DNA from: Synchiropus splendidus
Taxonomy: Eukaryota; Chordata; Actinopteri; Syngnathiformes; Callionymidae
Direction: 5' to 3'
NCBI RefSeq assembly: GCF_027744825.2
Contig: NC_071348.1
Location: forward strand, 17,951,563-18,015,562
DNA length: 64,000 nt
Shown: in pieces, positions 21,209 to 34,947 of the stretch
Position numbering within the stretch: the stretch's first letter is position 1
Layout of the letters: every line of letters starts with the position of its first letter
Made by a program: the position numbers and the translations under genes
Notes under the pieces: model-generated
Database searches by the model: none
The model's input: only the letters and a program-made list of their open reading frames with translations
What the model was told of the DNA's origin: nothing

Positions 21209-21342
21209 GCCGTAAGCGACGGTTAATTCGGCACGGAAGACAGGACCGGCGCGAGTCATTGGTGAGAAGGAGACAGCGATTCTAATCATAATTACGATAA
21301 CTAGGTAAAGAATAGCGGTATTTATTAAGTGTATATAGATGC

Positions 21343-21348
<6 letters not shown>

Positions 21349-21420
<72 letters not shown>
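21349..21420. repeat. (GT)n microsatellite before C1 of unit 1
   Basis: About 36 uninterrupted TG dinucleotides end immediately before the C1 acceptor region. A similar tract is at 48,049-48,130. Confidence 0.97.
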
Positions 21421-21422
<2 letters not shown>

Positions 21423-21430
21423 ATGAAAAG

Positions 21431-21942
21431 GTCACCCGGAACCCGGAAATCAGACACGACCGGGAAGTCATCCGGACCCTGTGGATGCTGATCATTCATT
21501 GAACGGGTCGCTCCAACTGTTCAACGGTGAGAGCAAAACATTCAGTTCAATAAAAAAAAGTATTTTAAGCACAGTCTGTCGATGTATTTTATATTTAACT
21601 ACCTATGTTTTTTGTTTTATTCAACGCCTGTGCGTATGAAAACAGACGATCAGTCAGAGGTCGAAGGAGTAGGGCACCCGCTCGTTGATTCTTTAACTCA
21701 CCAGACGCCTCAGCTGATAGGAGGTGGGAAAAAACATTTTGGAGTGATAGTTTACGTTTCACTGCTGTATTTATTTATTTATTTTTTCACATGAAAACAG
21801 ATACAAAGACAACGAGCACGCCACACCTTCTACCTGTCGCTTCAACACCAACACCAACACCAACGTTTGGTAAGATACGAATCTCAATTTTTTTCAACAC
21901 ATCTCTACCGTTCAGTATCAGTTGAATGGTTGTATGTTCGCT

Positions 21943-21986
<44 letters not shown>

Positions 21987-23935
21987 TACGTGCGTGCGTG
22001 CGTGTGTGTGTGTTTTATCTGTAATGCGGTTTGTCTATGTTCCGGCTATGTGCTTTTAGACGGTGTCATTTTACTATTGAAGGTGTTTGAGTAACTGTTG
22101 CTGCTAAGCGTCATTGTGATTTTACTACTATGCTTTAACGACGACGGACACTAGAGGTCGCGATTACTATTTCACACTGTGCCTTAACGACGGCGACCAC
22201 TAGAGGTCGGGATTTTACTCACTGTAATGTGCTTTAATGACGGCGGCCACTAGAGGTCGGGATTTTACTAACTGTAATGTGCTTTAACGACGGCGGCCAC
22301 TAGAGGTCGTGATTTTACTAATTGTAATGTGCTTTAACGACGGCGGCCACGTGAGGTCGAGATTACTATTTCACACTATGCTTTAACGATGGCGACCACT
22401 AGAGGTCGGGATAACTATTTTACACTATGCTTTAACGACGGCGGCCACTAGAGGTCGTGATTTTACTAACTGTAATGTGCTTTAACGACGGCGGCCGCTA
22501 GAGGTCGTGATTTTACTAACTGTAATGTGCTTTAACGACGCCGGCCGCTAGAGGTCGTGATTTTACTAACTGTAATGTGCTTTAACGACGGCGGCCACTA
22601 GAGGTCGTGATTTTTACTAACTGTAATGTGCTTTAATGACGGCGGCCACTAGAGGTCGTGATTTTACTAACTGTAATGTGCTTTAACGACGGCGGCCACT
22701 AGAGGTCGTGATTTTACTAACTGTAATGTGGTTTAACGACGGCGGCCGCTAGAGGTCGTGATTTTACTAATTGTAATGTGCTTTAACGACGGCGGCCACT
22801 AGAGGTCGTGATTTTACTTTTTTATATTTAACTACCTATGTTTTTTGTTTTATTCAACGCCTGTGCGTATGAAAACAGACGATCAGTCAGAGGTCGAAGG
22901 AGTAGGGCACCCGCTCGTTGATTCTTTGACTCACCAGACGCCTCAGCTGATAGGAGGTGGGAAAAAACATTTTGGAGTGATAGTTTACGTTTCACTGCTG
23001 TATTTATTTATTTATTTTTTCACATGAAAACAGATACAAAGACAACGAGCACGCCACACCTTCTACCTGTCGCTTCAACACCAACACCAACACCAACGTT
23101 TGGTAAGATACGAAGGTCGTGATTTTACTAATTGTAATGTGCTTTAACGACGGCGGCCACTAGAGGTCGTGATTTTACTAACTGTTATGTGCTTTAACGA
23201 CGGCGGCCACTAGAGGTCGTGATTTTACTAATTGTAATGTGCTTTAACGGCGGCGGCCACTAGAGGTCGTGATTTTACTAACTGTAATGTGCTTTAACGA
23301 CGGCGACCACTAGAGGTCGTGATTTTACTAATTGTAATGTGGTTTAACGACGGCGTCCACTAGAGGTCGTGATTTTACTAACTGTAATGTGGTTTAACGA
23401 CGGCGGCCGCTAGAGGTCGTGATTTTACTAATTGTAATGTGCTTTAACGACGGCGGCCACTAGAGGTCCTGATTTTACTAACTGTAATGTGGTTTAACGA
23501 CGGCGGCCACTAGAGGTCGTGATTTTACTTATTGTAAAGTGGTTTAATGAGAGTATACACTAGTGATTTACTATTTGTTTTTACGCTTTAAATGTTGATC
23601 CTTAGTAGATCCCTACATTTACACTCTGTTTATATTAATATCATATTAACTGCTATCCGAGGTCTTGCTTCTAGATTGTATTTACATTTGTGTTGTTGTC
23701 GGTATTCTGTTTCAGCTCTCCCCTCTGGGTCTTGGCCTTTGTGGGAGACATCGACGCCGGTTTCCTCAGTACCTCTGGATCTACTATCCGGACCGTTCCC
23801 TGCTGAAGACTCAACGTCGGCATCTGGGCTATCCGCACCTCCACAGCCACCGTCGCCGACACCATCAGCACCGCCAGCAACCACAGACAAGCCGCGGACA
23901 TCGCCCCGGATACCAAAACAAAAAGAAAGAAATAC
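21431..23935 (+). repeat. C-D-E unit 1
   Basis: C1 is 21,431-21,526 (96 nt), C2 is 21,646-21,723 (78 nt) and C3 is 21,801-21,869 (69 nt). Each follows an AG and precedes GTGAGA, GTGGGA or GTAAGA. All are phase 1-1, so each is a frame-neutral cassette. The encoded pieces are rich in Pro, Thr, Ser and His. The next intron carries a GT/GC-variant tract and the 50-bp minisatellite, interrupted at 22,822-23,113 by a stray C2-C3 fragment. Exon E starts at 23,716 after TGTTTCAG and is fused near 23,915 to the second A module, so its 3' part is missing. Confidence 0.75.
22110..23545. repeat. 50-bp minisatellite, first block
   Basis: Tandem copies of a 50-bp unit (core AACGACGGCGGCCACTAGAG, then GTCGTGATTTTACTAACTGT). 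Variants include GGCCGCTAG (a NotI-type GCGGCCGC), TAATTG for TAACTG and TGGTTT for TGCTTT. Period 50 is clear because the same columns recur every 50 bases. The block lies within the C3-E intron. Confidence 0.95.
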
Positions 23936-25250
23936 TTTTCGTTTTCAGCATTAGTCAATGTTTGAACTGTCTCTGCATTGTAGGCTAAATAATCAAAACA
24001 CGTTAGTAGCTACAATATTATTTCGGGTTTAAACATTTTAGAAGTTATTTAACATCTTATGAAGAAGTTTTTCATTCTTGAAATATTTCTTCAAGATAAA
24101 ACAGTAGAAAGAAAACACTTTTTAGTCTTCACTAATAGTTCAAACGACACAGCTACCCAACTCATGCACCATTTTTTCAAAATGCGTTTAAACAGATAAT
24201 TTGTACTTGTTTGAGAAATACTTTTAGTTTTCAGAATAGAACAAAAGAAAGAAATACTTTTAGTTTTCAGAAAATAAGGTTGAGTGAACAAGGATAAAAC
24301 AAAAAAGAAAGAAATACTTTAGTTTTCAGCATTAGTTCAAATGACACAGCTATTCAACTCATATGAGTTTCTGTTGAATCAGTCTATTTAATTTTACACC
24401 CTGTGTGAGTTTGAAACGATGCATTTTTAGAGTCTGTGATAACCAGTTAATTTGCTGCGGAGATGCGAGTTCTTTCCTGGACGGTTGAATCTTCAAAAGA
24501 GACAGTCTGAAGGCGGACCTCATTGTCTTCAGACAACATTGTTTAGGCTGTAGGAAATACACTTCTGTACCTTCCACGTGTTCGTTTTCTCGTGAGAATG
24601 ACAACCAAAAACACCCCAACTTAAAATCCAAAAGAATTTACACCCTGACAGAGGCGTCTAATTACCCTAACAGAGCTCTGGGCCCGCAACTACACCTGGC
24701 TTTGCCTCAGCTCCGATGGTGTAGAGTGACAAAGACTATCTCAGGCCCTGACCCCTTTTATTACACATTTCAGTTCATTTTGGAGTTGCAGTCTCCACTG
24801 ATTGATCCTGGTCTTCTTACGGTCCAGGTCGTCATGGGTCAAATTCCAGATCTTGTGCCGTCTCCACCACATCTGGAAACACCTTTCGAATATTTATACA
24901 TCTGTCTTTAATTGGCGACAATGGCAGAGCGGATGACCCAAGCCATTCTTTTTTTGGCATCCTGCTTCTGTCACCATGTCCGTTCTCCATCTGATTATTT
25001 GTTTTACGTCGCCGCGGTTCATACCTCTGAGCTACCTAGCAGACATTGATCCTGGTCTTCTTATGGTCCAGGTCGTCATGGGTCAAATTCCAGATCTTGT
25101 GCTGTCTCCACCACATCTGGAAACACCTTTAGAATATTTATACATCTGTCTTTAATTGGCGACAATGGCAGAGTGGGTGACCCGATCCAAATCAACAAAG
25201 ACGTCACCTAGGACCTACCCACACGGACGGAGTATTTAGGTGATCCGATT
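23919..25250. repeat. A module, copy 2 (full length)
   Basis: Near-identical to 45,972-47,290. It includes the AAGAAATACTTT tandem motifs, then about 0.8 kb of unrecognised sequence with a 90-codon minus-strand frame (24,359-24,631) conserved in the other copy only through duplication. A ~140-bp internal direct repeat (24,800-24,945 and 25,045-25,185, around GATCCTGGTCTTCTTA) is also present. Confidence 0.8.
24921..25049 (+). CDS. 42-codon frame with hydrophobic N-terminus (possible first exon)
   Basis: It starts ATG and encodes MAERMTQAILFLASCFC, then a Tyr/Val/His-rich tail. The start resembles a short signal peptide or anchor, and it lies upstream of exon i. The identical frame is at 46,976-47,104. 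No donor was defined; it may be chance. Confidence 0.2.
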   Translation: MAERMTQAILFLASCFCHHVRSPSDYLFYVAAVHTSELPSRH

Positions 25251-25915
25251 CAGACCACATTTTACATCAGTTCCGGGGTAACCTTCGCTGCTGACCAGAC
25301 CTTCCAGAACTTCATCCTCCTTTCCAAAAGGACTCCAGACTACCCATGGATGCCTCTTCCTCTGCACGTCGTAGGTGAATATTTATCTGTCTATCTATCC
25401 ATCTATCTATATCTATACAGTATACATATAAGTATATACATATATGTGTATCTATGTATTTACATTTACATATATAAGTATAATAAAAACGTTACGCCAT
25501 GTTTATCACGTACCATGTCTCTTTTCATTGACAGACGTCGTCACTCATCTGTGTGATGTTCATTTAACGCAGAGTGATACTGGTAAAAATATTGAATTAT
25601 TTTATAATTCGTTGTTAATATCTCTATTATGTGTTACAACAGCCGCACTTCTATTTTTCAGATATTATCGCCTCCGCGAATAACTTCCCGGAGACGCTGA
25701 TCGGCGCTGAGGAGCTTGAGCGGTTAATGCGTGTAACTTTTGAAGACGGAGATGCCCGTGCGGATCTGTCGGCTGTGACTCCGAGAGCGAGTCTTCAAGA
25801 CAGCGGCACCGAGGCTCAGAACACGCCGTGTATTATAATAATCGACAGCGAGGACGAGTTCGTCCGGGGCAGAGTACAGGAAATCGAGCGAAGGGGAGTA
25901 ATCAACGCTCTCTGA
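25190..25915 (+). CDS. B exons i-iii, copy 2
   Basis: Exon i ends at 25,374, exon ii is 25,535-25,582 and exon iii is 25,662-25,915. Splice sites match those of copy 1. In exon i the frame runs upstream through GDPIQINKDV, with a TAG codon at 25,209 where copy 3 reads GAG. Exon ii differs by one substitution (GATGTT for GACGTT, silent). Exon iii ends in the same stop as copy 1. No recognised domain; see copy 1 for the description. Confidence 0.45.
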
Positions 25916-26052
25916 GCCGTAAGCGACGGTATAATTCGGCACGGAAGACAGGACCGGCGCGAGTCATTGGTGAGAAGGAGACAGCGATTCTAATCATAAT
26001 TACGATAACTAGGTAAAGAATAGCGGTATTTATTAAGAAAGAAGGAATTCAC

Positions 26053-26542
26053 ACACGACCGGGAAGTCATCCGGACCCTGTGGATGCTGATCATTCATTG
26101 AACGGGTCGCTCCAACTGTTCAACGGTGAGAGCAAAACATTCAGTTCAATAAAAAAAAAGTATTTTAAGCACAGTCTGTCGATGTATTTTATATTTAACT
26201 ACCTATGTTTTTTGTTTTATTCAACGCCTGTGCGTATGAAAACAGACGATCAGTCAGAGGTCGAAGGAGTAGGGCACCCGCTCGTTGATTCTTTAACTCA
26301 CCAGACGCCTCAGCTGATAGGAGGTGGGAAAAAACATTTTGGAGTGATAGTTTACGTTTCACTGCTGTATTTATTTATTTATTTTTTCACATGAAAACAG
26401 ATACAAAGACAACGAGCACGCCACACCTTCTACCTGTCGCTTCAACACCAACACCAACACCAACGTTTGGTAAGATACGAATCTCAATTTTTTTCAACAC
26501 ATCTCTACCGTTCAGTATCAGTTGAATGGTTGTATGTTCGCT

Positions 26543-26578
<36 letters not shown>

Positions 26579-27729
26579 TGCGTGCGTGCGTACGTGCGTG
26601 CGTGCGTGTGTGTGTGTTTTATCTGTAATGCGGTTTGTCTATGTTCCGGCGATGTGCTTTTAGACGGTGTCATTTTACTATTGAAGGTGTTTGAGTAACT
26701 GTTGCTGCTAAGCGTCATTGTGATTTTACTACTATGCTTTAACGACGACGGACACTAGAGGTCGCGATTACTATTTCACACTATGCTTTAACGACGGCGG
26801 CCACGTGAGGTCGAGATTACTATTTCACACTATGCTTTAACGATGGCGACCACTAGAGGTCGGGATTACTAATTTACACTATGCTTTAACGACGGCGGCC
26901 ACTAGAGGTCGTGATTTTACTAACTGTCATGTGCTTTAACGACGGCGGCCACTAGAGGTCGTGATTTTACTAACTGTCATGTGCTTTAACGACACCGGCC
27001 GCTAGAGGACGTGATTTTACTAACTGCAATGTGCTTTAACGACGGAGGCCGCTAGAGGTCGTGATTTTACTAACTGTAATGTGCTTTAACGACGGCGGCC
27101 ACTAGAGGTCGTGATTTTACTAACTGTAATGTGCTTTAATGAGGGCGGCCACTAGAGGTCGTGATTTTACTAATTGTAATGTGCTTTAACGACGGCGGCC
27201 AATAGAGGTCGAGATTTTACTAACTGTTATGTGCTTTAACGACGGCGGCCACTAGAGGTCGTGATTTTACTAACTGTAATGTGGTTAAACGACGGCGTCC
27301 ACTAGAGGTCGTGATTTTACTAATTGTAATGTGGTTTAATGACAGTATACACTAGTGATTTACTATTTGTTTTTACGCTTTAAATGTTGATCCTTAGTAG
27401 ATCCCTACATTTACACTCTGTTTATATTAATATCATATTAACTGCTATCCGAGGTCTTGCTTCTAGATTGTATTTACATTTGTATTGTTGTCGGTATTCT
27501 GTTTCAGCTCTCCCCTCTGGGTCTTGGCCTTTGTGGGAGACATCGACGCCGGTTTCCTCAGTACCTCTCGATCTACTATCCGGACCGTTCCCTGCTGAAG
27601 ACTCGACGTCGGCATCTGGGCTATCCGCACCTCCCCAGCCACCGTCGCCGACACCATCAGCACAGCCAGCAACCACAGACAAGCCGCGGACATCGCCCCG
27701 GATAGCAAAACAAAAAGAAAGAAATACTT
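26053..27729 (+). repeat. C-D-E unit 2
   Basis: C1 is 5'-truncated and lacks the GT tract and acceptor; it ends at 26,125. C2 is 26,246-26,323 and C3 is 26,401-26,469. The minisatellite is about 26,730-27,345. E is 27,508-27,729, after which a (GT)n tract leads straight into C1 of unit 3. Confidence 0.75.
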
Positions 27730-27763
27730 GTGTGTGTGTGTGTGTGTGTGTGTGCATGAAAAG

Positions 27764-28276
27764 ATCACCCGGAACACGGAAATCAGACACGACCGGGAAG
27801 TCATCCGGACCCTGTGGATGCTGATCATTCATTGAACGGGTCGCTCCAACTGTTCAACGGTGAGAGCAAAACATTCAGTTCAATAAAAAAAAAGTATTTT
27901 AACCACAGTCTGCCGATGTATTTTATATTTAACTACCTATGTTTTTTGTTTTATTCAACGCCTGTGCGTATGAAAACAGACGATCAGTCAGAGGTCGAAG
28001 GAGTAGGGCACCCGCTCGTTGATTCTTTAACTCACCAGACGCCTCAGCTGATAGGAGGTGGGAAAAAACATTTTGGAGTGATAGTTTACGTTTCACTGCT
28101 GTATTTATTTATTTATTTTTTCACATGAAAACAGATACAAAGACAACGAGCACGCCACACCTTCTACCTGTCGCTTCAACACCAACACCAACACCAACGT
28201 TTGGTAAGATACGAATCTCAATTTTTTTCAACACATCTCTACCGTTCAGTATCAGTTGAATGGTTGTATGTTCGCT

Positions 28277-28315
<39 letters not shown>

Positions 28316-29338
28316 GTGTGTGTTTTATCTGTAATGCGGTTTGTCTATGTTCCGGCTATGTGCTTTTAGACGGTGTCATTTTACTATTGAAGGTGTTTGA
28401 GTAACTGTTGCTGCTAAGCGTCATTGTGATTTTAATACTATGCTTTAACGACGGCGGCCGCTAGAGGTCGTGATTTTACTAATTGTAATGTGCTTTAACG
28501 ACGGCGGCCACTAGAGGTCGTGATTTTACTAACTGTAATGTGCTTTAACGACGGCGGCCACTAGAGGTCGGGATTTTACTAACTGTAATGTGCTTTAATG
28601 AGGGCGGCCACTAGAGGTCGTGATTTTACTAATTGTAATGTGCTTTAACGACGGCGGACGCTAGAGGTCGTGATTTTACTAACTGTAATGTGCTTTAACG
28701 ACGGCGGCCACTAGAGGTCGAGATTTTACTAACTGTAATGTGCTTTAATGAGGGCGGCCACTAGAGGTCGTGATTTTACTAATTGTAATGTGCTTTAACG
28801 ACGGCGGCCAATAGAGGTCGAGATTTTACTAACTGTTATGTGCTTTAACGACGGCGGCCACTAGAGGTCGTGATTTTACTAACTGTAATGTGGTTAAACG
28901 ACGGCGTCCACTAGAGGTCGTGATTTTACTAATTGTAATGTGGTTTAATGACAGTATACACTAGTGATATACTATTTGTTTTTACGCTTTAAATGTTGAT
29001 CCTTAGTAGATCCCTACATTTACACTCTGTTTATATTAATATCATATTAACTGCTATCCGAGGTCTTGCTTCTAGATTGTATTTACATTTGTATTGTTGT
29101 CGGTATTCTGTTTCAGCTCTCCCCTCTGGGTCTTGGCCTTTGTGGGAGACATCGACGCCGGTTTCCTCAGTACCTCTCGATCTACTATCCGGACCGTTCC
29201 CTGCTGAAGACTCGACGTCGGCATCTGGGCTATCCGCACCTCCCCAGCCACCGTCGCCGACACCATCAGCACAGCCAGCAACCACAGACAAGCCGCGGAC
29301 ATCGCCCCGGATAGCAAAACAAAAAGAAAGAAATACTT
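27764..29338 (+). repeat. C-D-E unit 3
   Basis: C1 27,764-27,859; C2 27,980-28,057; C3 28,135-28,203; minisatellite about 28,430-28,965; E 29,117-29,338. All splice dinucleotides of the C exons are present. Confidence 0.75.
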
Positions 29339-29368
29339 GTGTGTGTGTGTGTGTGTGTGCATGAAAAG

Positions 29369-31289
29369 ATCACCCGGAACCCGGAAATCAGACACGACCG
29401 GGAAGTCATCCGGACCCTGTGGATGCTGATCATTCATTGAACGGGTCGCTCCAACTGTTCAACGGTGAGAGCAAAACATTCAGTTCAATAAAAAAAAAGT
29501 ATTTTAACCACAGTCTGTCGATGTATTTTATATTTAACTACCTATGTTTTTTGTTTTATTCAACGCCTGTGCGTATGAAAACAGACGATCAGTCAGAGGT
29601 CGAAGGAGTAGGGCACCCGCTCGTTGATTCTTTAACTCACCAGACGCCTCAGCTGATAGGAGGTGGGAAAAAACATTTTGGAGTGATAGTTTACGTTTCA
29701 CTGCTGTATTTATTTATTTATTTTTTCACATGAAAACAGATACAAAGACAACGAGCACGCCACACCTTCTACCTGTCGCTTCAACACCAACACCAACACC
29801 AACGTTTGGTAAGATACGAATCTCAATTTTTTTCAACACATCTCTACCGTTCAGTATCAGTTGAATGGTTGTATGTTCGCTATTGTGTGTGTGTGTATGT
29901 GTGTGTGTGTGCGTGTGTGTGTGTTTTATCTGTAATGCGGTTTGTCTATGTTCCGGCTATGTGCTTTTAGACGGTGTCATTTTACTATTGAAGGTGTTTG
30001 AGTAACTGTTGCTGCTAAGCGTCATTGTGATTTTAATACTATGCTTTAACGACGGCGGCCGCTAGAGGTCGTGATTTTACTAATTGTAATGTGCTTTAAC
30101 GACGGCGGCCACTAGAGGTCGTGATTTTACTAACTGTAATGTGCTTTAACGACGGTGGCCACTAGAGGTCGTGATTTTACTAACTGTAATGTGCTTTAAC
30201 GACGGCGGCCACTAGAGGTCGGGATTTTACTAACTGTAATGTGCTTTAACCACGGCGGCCACTAGAGGTCGTGATTTTACTAATTGTAATGTGCTATAAC
30301 GACGACGGCCGCTAGAGGTCGTGATTTTACTAATTGTAATGTGCTTTAACGACGGCGGCCACTAGAGGTCGTGATTTTACTAACTGTAATGTGCTTTAAC
30401 GACGGCGGCCATTAGAGGTCGGGATTTTACTAACTGTAATGTGCTTTAATGAGGGCGGCCACTAGAGGTCGTGATTTTACTAATTGTAATGTGCTTTAAC
30501 GACGGCGGACGCTAGAGGTCGTGATTTTACTAACTGTAATGTGCTTTAACGACAGCGGCCGCTAGAGGTCGTGATTTTACTAACTGTAATGTGCTTTAAC
30601 GACGGCGGCCGCTAGAGGTCGTGATTTTACTAACTGTAATGTGCTTTAACGACGGCGGCCACTAGAGGACGTAATTTTACTAATTGTAATGTGCTTTAAC
30701 GACGGCGGCCACTAGAGGACGTGATTTTACTAACTGTTATGTGGTTTAACGACGGCGGCCGCCAGAGGTCGTGATTTTACTAATTGTAATGTGCTTTAAC
30801 GATGGCGTCCACTAGAGGTCGTGATTTTACTAACTGTAATGTGGTTAAACGACGGCGTCCACTAGAGGTCGTGATTTTACTAATTGTAATGTGGTTTAAT
30901 GACAGTATACACTAGTGATTTACTATTTGTTTTTACGCTTTAAATGTTGATCCTTAGTAGATTCCTACATTTACACTCTGTTTATATTAATATCATATTA
31001 ACTGCTATCCGAGGTCTTGCTTCTAGATTGTATTTACATTTGTATTGTTGTCGGTATTCTGTTTCAGCTCTCCCCTCTGGGTCTTGGCCTTTGTGGGAGA
31101 CATCGACGCCGGTTTCCTCAGTACCTCTGGATCTACTATCCGGACCGTTCCCTGCTGAAGACTCGACGTCGGCATCTGGGCTATCCGCACCTCCACAGCC
31201 ACCGTCGCCGACACCATCAGCACAGCCAGCAACCACAGACAAGCCGCGGACATCGCCCCGGATACCAAAACAAAAAGAAAGAAATACTT
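29369..31289 (+). repeat. C-D-E unit 4
   Basis: C1 29,369-29,464; C2 29,585-29,662; C3 29,740-29,808; minisatellite about 30,030-30,905; E 31,068-31,289. Splice sites are intact for C1-C3. Confidence 0.75.
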
Positions 31290-31319
31290 GTGTGTGTGTG
31301 TGTGTGTGTGCATGAAAAG

Positions 31320-33217
31320 ATCACCCGGAACCCGGAAATCAGACACGACCGGGCAGTTATCCGGACCCTGTGGATGCTGATCATTCATTGAACGGGTTGC
31401 TCCAACTGTTCAACGGTGAGAGCAAAACATTCAGTTCAATAAAAAAAAGTATTTTAACCACAGTCTGTCGATGTATTTTATATTTAACTACCTATGTTTT
31501 TTGTTTTATTCAACGCCTGTGCGTATGAAAACAGACGATCAGTCAGAGGTCGAAGGAGTAGGGCACCCGCTCGTTGATTCTTTAACTCACCAGACGCCTC
31601 AGCTGATAGGAGGTGGGAAAAAACATTTTGGAGTGATAGTTTACGTTTCACTGCTGTATTTATTTATTTATTTTTTCACATGAAAACAGATACAAAGACA
31701 ACGAGCACGCCACACCTTCTACCTGTCGCTTCAACACCAACACCAACACCAACGTAAGATACGAATCTCAATTTTTTTCAACACATCTCTACCGTTCAGT
31801 ATCAGTTGAATGGTTGTATGTTCGCTATTGTGTGTGTGTGTGTGTGTGTGTGCGCGTACGTGCGTGCGTGCGTGCGTGTGTGTGTGTGTGCGTGTGTGTG
31901 TGTTTTATCTGTAATGCGGTTTGTCTATGTTCCGGCTATGTGCTTTTAGACGGTGTCATTTTACTATTGAAGGTGTTTGAGTAACTGTTGCTGCTAAGCG
32001 TCATTGTGATTTTACTACTATGCTTTAACGACGACGGACACTAGAGGTCGCGATTACTATTTCACACTGTGCCTTAACGACGGCGACCACTAGAGGTCGG
32101 GATTTTACTAACTGTAATGTGCTTTAATGACGGCGGCCACTAGAGGTCGTGATTTTACTAACTGTAATGTGCTTTAATGACGGCGGCCACTAGAGGTCGT
32201 GATTTTACTAATTGTAATGTGCTTTAACGACGGCGGCCACTAGAGGTCGGGATTTTACTAACTGTAATGTGCTTTAACGACGGCGGCCACTAGAGGACGT
32301 GATTTTACTAATTGTAATGTGCTTTAACGACCGCGGCCGCTAGAGGTCGTGATTTTACTAACTGTAATGTGCTTTAACGACGTCGGCCGCTAGAGGTCGT
32401 GATTTTACTAACTGCAATGTGCTTTAACGACGGCGGCCGCTAGAGGTCGTGATTTTACTAACTGTAATGTGCTTTAACGACGGCGGCCACTAGAGGTCGT
32501 GATTTTACTAATTGTAATGTGCTTTAACGACGGCGGCCACTAGAGGTCGTGATTTTACTAACTGTAATGTGCTTTAACGACGGCGGCCACTAGAGGTCGT
32601 GATTTTACTAATTGTAATGTGCTTTAACGACGGCGGCCACTAGAGGTCGTGATTTTACTAATTGTAATGTGCTTTAACGACGGCGGCCACTAGAGGTCGT
32701 GATTTTACTAATTGTAATGTGCTTTAACGACGGCGGCCACTAGAGGTCGCGATTTTACTAACTGTAATGTGGTTTAACGATGGCGTCCACTAGAGGTCGT
32801 GATTTTACTTATTGTAAAGTGGTTTAATGAGAGTATACACTCGTGATTTACTATTTGTTTTTACGCTTTAAATGTTGATCCTTAGTAGATCCCTACATTT
32901 ACACTCTGTTTATATTAATATCATATTAACTGCTATCCGAGGTCTTGCTTCTAGATTGTATTTACATTTGTGTTGTTGTCGGTATTCTGTTTCAGCTCTC
33001 CCCTCTGGGTCTTGGCCTTTGTGGGAGACATCGACGCCGGTTTCCTCAGTACCTCTGGATCTACTATCCGGACCGTTCCCTGCTGAAGACTCGACGTCGG
33101 CATCTGGGCTATCCGCACCTCCACAGCCACCGTCGCCGACACCATCAGCACAGCCAGCAACCACAGACAAGCCGCGGACATCGCCCCGGATACCAAAACA
33201 AAAAGAAAGAAATACTT
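31320..33217 (+). repeat. C-D-E unit 5
   Basis: C1 31,320-31,415; C2 31,535-31,612; C3 from 31,690. C3 has a 5-base deletion (TTTGG) at its end near 31,754, which moves the donor and changes its phase. Minisatellite about 32,025-32,825; E 32,996-33,217. Confidence 0.75.
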
Positions 33218-33247
33218 GTGTGTGTGTGTGTGTGTGTGCATGAAAAG

Positions 33248-33762
33248 ATCACCCGGAACCCGGAAATCAGACACGACCGGGAAGTCATCCGGACCCTGTG
33301 GATGCTGATCATTCATTGAACGGGTCGCTCCAACTGTTCAACGGTGAGAGCAAAACATTCAGTTCAATAAAAAAAAAGTATTTTAACCACAGTCTGTCGA
33401 TGTATTTTATATTTAACTACCTATGTTTTTTGTTTTATTCAACGCCTGTGCGTATGAAAACAGACGATCAGTCAGAGGTCGAAGGAGTAGGGCACCCGCT
33501 GGTTGATTCTTTAACTCACCAGACGCCTCAGCTGATAGGAGGTGGGAAAAAACATTTTTGGAGTGATAGTTTACGTTTCACTGCTGTATTTATTTATTTA
33601 TTTTTTCACATGAAAACAGATACAAAGACAACGAGCACGCCACACCTTCTACCTGTCGCTTCAACACCAACACCAACACCAACGTTTGGTAAGATACGAA
33701 TCTCAATTTTTTTCAACACATCTCTACCGTTCAGTATTAGTTGAATGGTTGTATGTTCGCTA

Positions 33763-33795
<33 letters not shown>

Positions 33796-34915
33796 TACGT
33801 GCGTACGTGCGTGCGTGCGTGCGTGTGTGTGTGTGTGCGTGTGTGTGTGTTTTATCTGTAATGCGATTTGTCTATGTTCCGGCTATGTGCTTTTAGACGG
33901 TGTCATTTTACTATTGAAGGTGTTTGAGTAACTGTTGCTGCTAAGCGTCATTGTGATTTTAATACTATGCTTTAACGACGGCGGCCGCTAGAGGTCGTGA
34001 TTTTACTAATTGTAATGTGCTTTAACGACGGCGGCCACTAGAGGTCGGGATTTTACTAACTGTAATGTGCTTTAACGACGGCGGCCACTAGAGGTCGTGA
34101 TTTTACTAATTGTAATGTGCTTTAACGACGGCGGCCACTAGAGGTCGTGATTTTACTAACTGCAATGTGCTTTAACGACGGCGGCCGCTAGAGGTCGTGA
34201 TTTTACTAATTGTAATGTGCTTTAACGACGGCGGCCACTAGAGGTCGTGATTTTACTAACTGTAATGTGCTTTAACGACGGCGGCCACTAGAGGTCGTGA
34301 TTTTACTAATTGTAATGTGCTTTAACGACGGCGGCCACTAGAGGTCGTGATTTTACTAATTGTAATGTGCTTTAACGACGGCGGCCACTAGAGGTCGTGA
34401 TTTTACTAATTGTAATGTGCTTTAACGACGGCGGCCACTAGAGGTCGCGATTTTACTAACTGTAATGTGGTTTAACGATGGCGTCCACTAGAGGTCGTGA
34501 TTTTACTTATTGTTAAGTGGTTTAATGAGAGTATACACTCGTGATTTACTATTTGTTTTTACGCTTTAAATGTTGATCCTTAGTAGATCCCTACATTTAC
34601 ACTCTGTTTATATTAATATCATATTAACTGCTATCCGAGGTCTTGCTTCTAGATTGTATTTACATTTGTGTTGTTGTCGGTATTCTGTTTCAGCTCTCCC
34701 CTCTGGGTCTTGGCCTTTGTGGGAGACATCGACGCCGGTTTCCTCAGTACCTCTGGATCTACTATCCGGACCGTTCCCTGCTGAAGACTCGACGTCGGCA
34801 TCTGGGCTATCCGCACCTCCACAGCCACCGTCGCCGACACCATCAGCACAGCCAGCAACCACAGACAAGCCGCGGACATCGCCCCGGATACCAAAACAAA
34901 AAGAAAGAAATACTT
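33248..34915 (+). repeat. C-D-E unit 6
   Basis: C1 33,248-33,343; C2 33,464-33,541; C3 33,620-33,688; minisatellite about 33,965-34,525; E 34,694-34,915. An extra T lies in the C2-C3 intron. Confidence 0.75.
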
Positions 34916-34947
34916 GTGTGTGTGTGTGTGTGTGTGTGCATGAAAAG

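Noticed and set aside
21867..22094. Cys-Val repeat ORFs in every unit
   Set aside because: They are read through GT/GC microsatellites in an intron.
23592..23954. Minus-strand and +1-frame ORFs over the E exons (86-148 aa)
   Set aside because: They are shadows of the E exon in alternative frames. Codon-neutral duplication explains their recurrence, and the phase-1 frame alone fits the splice sites.
24359..24631. 90-aa minus-strand frame in A modules
   Set aside because: It is conserved only between recent duplicates, with no motif and no splice context.
27730..27763. Splicing of array E exons into the next C1 across the GT tract
   Set aside because: Frame and phase would fit, but the intervening tract is only about 20-35 bp, too short for a normal vertebrate intron.
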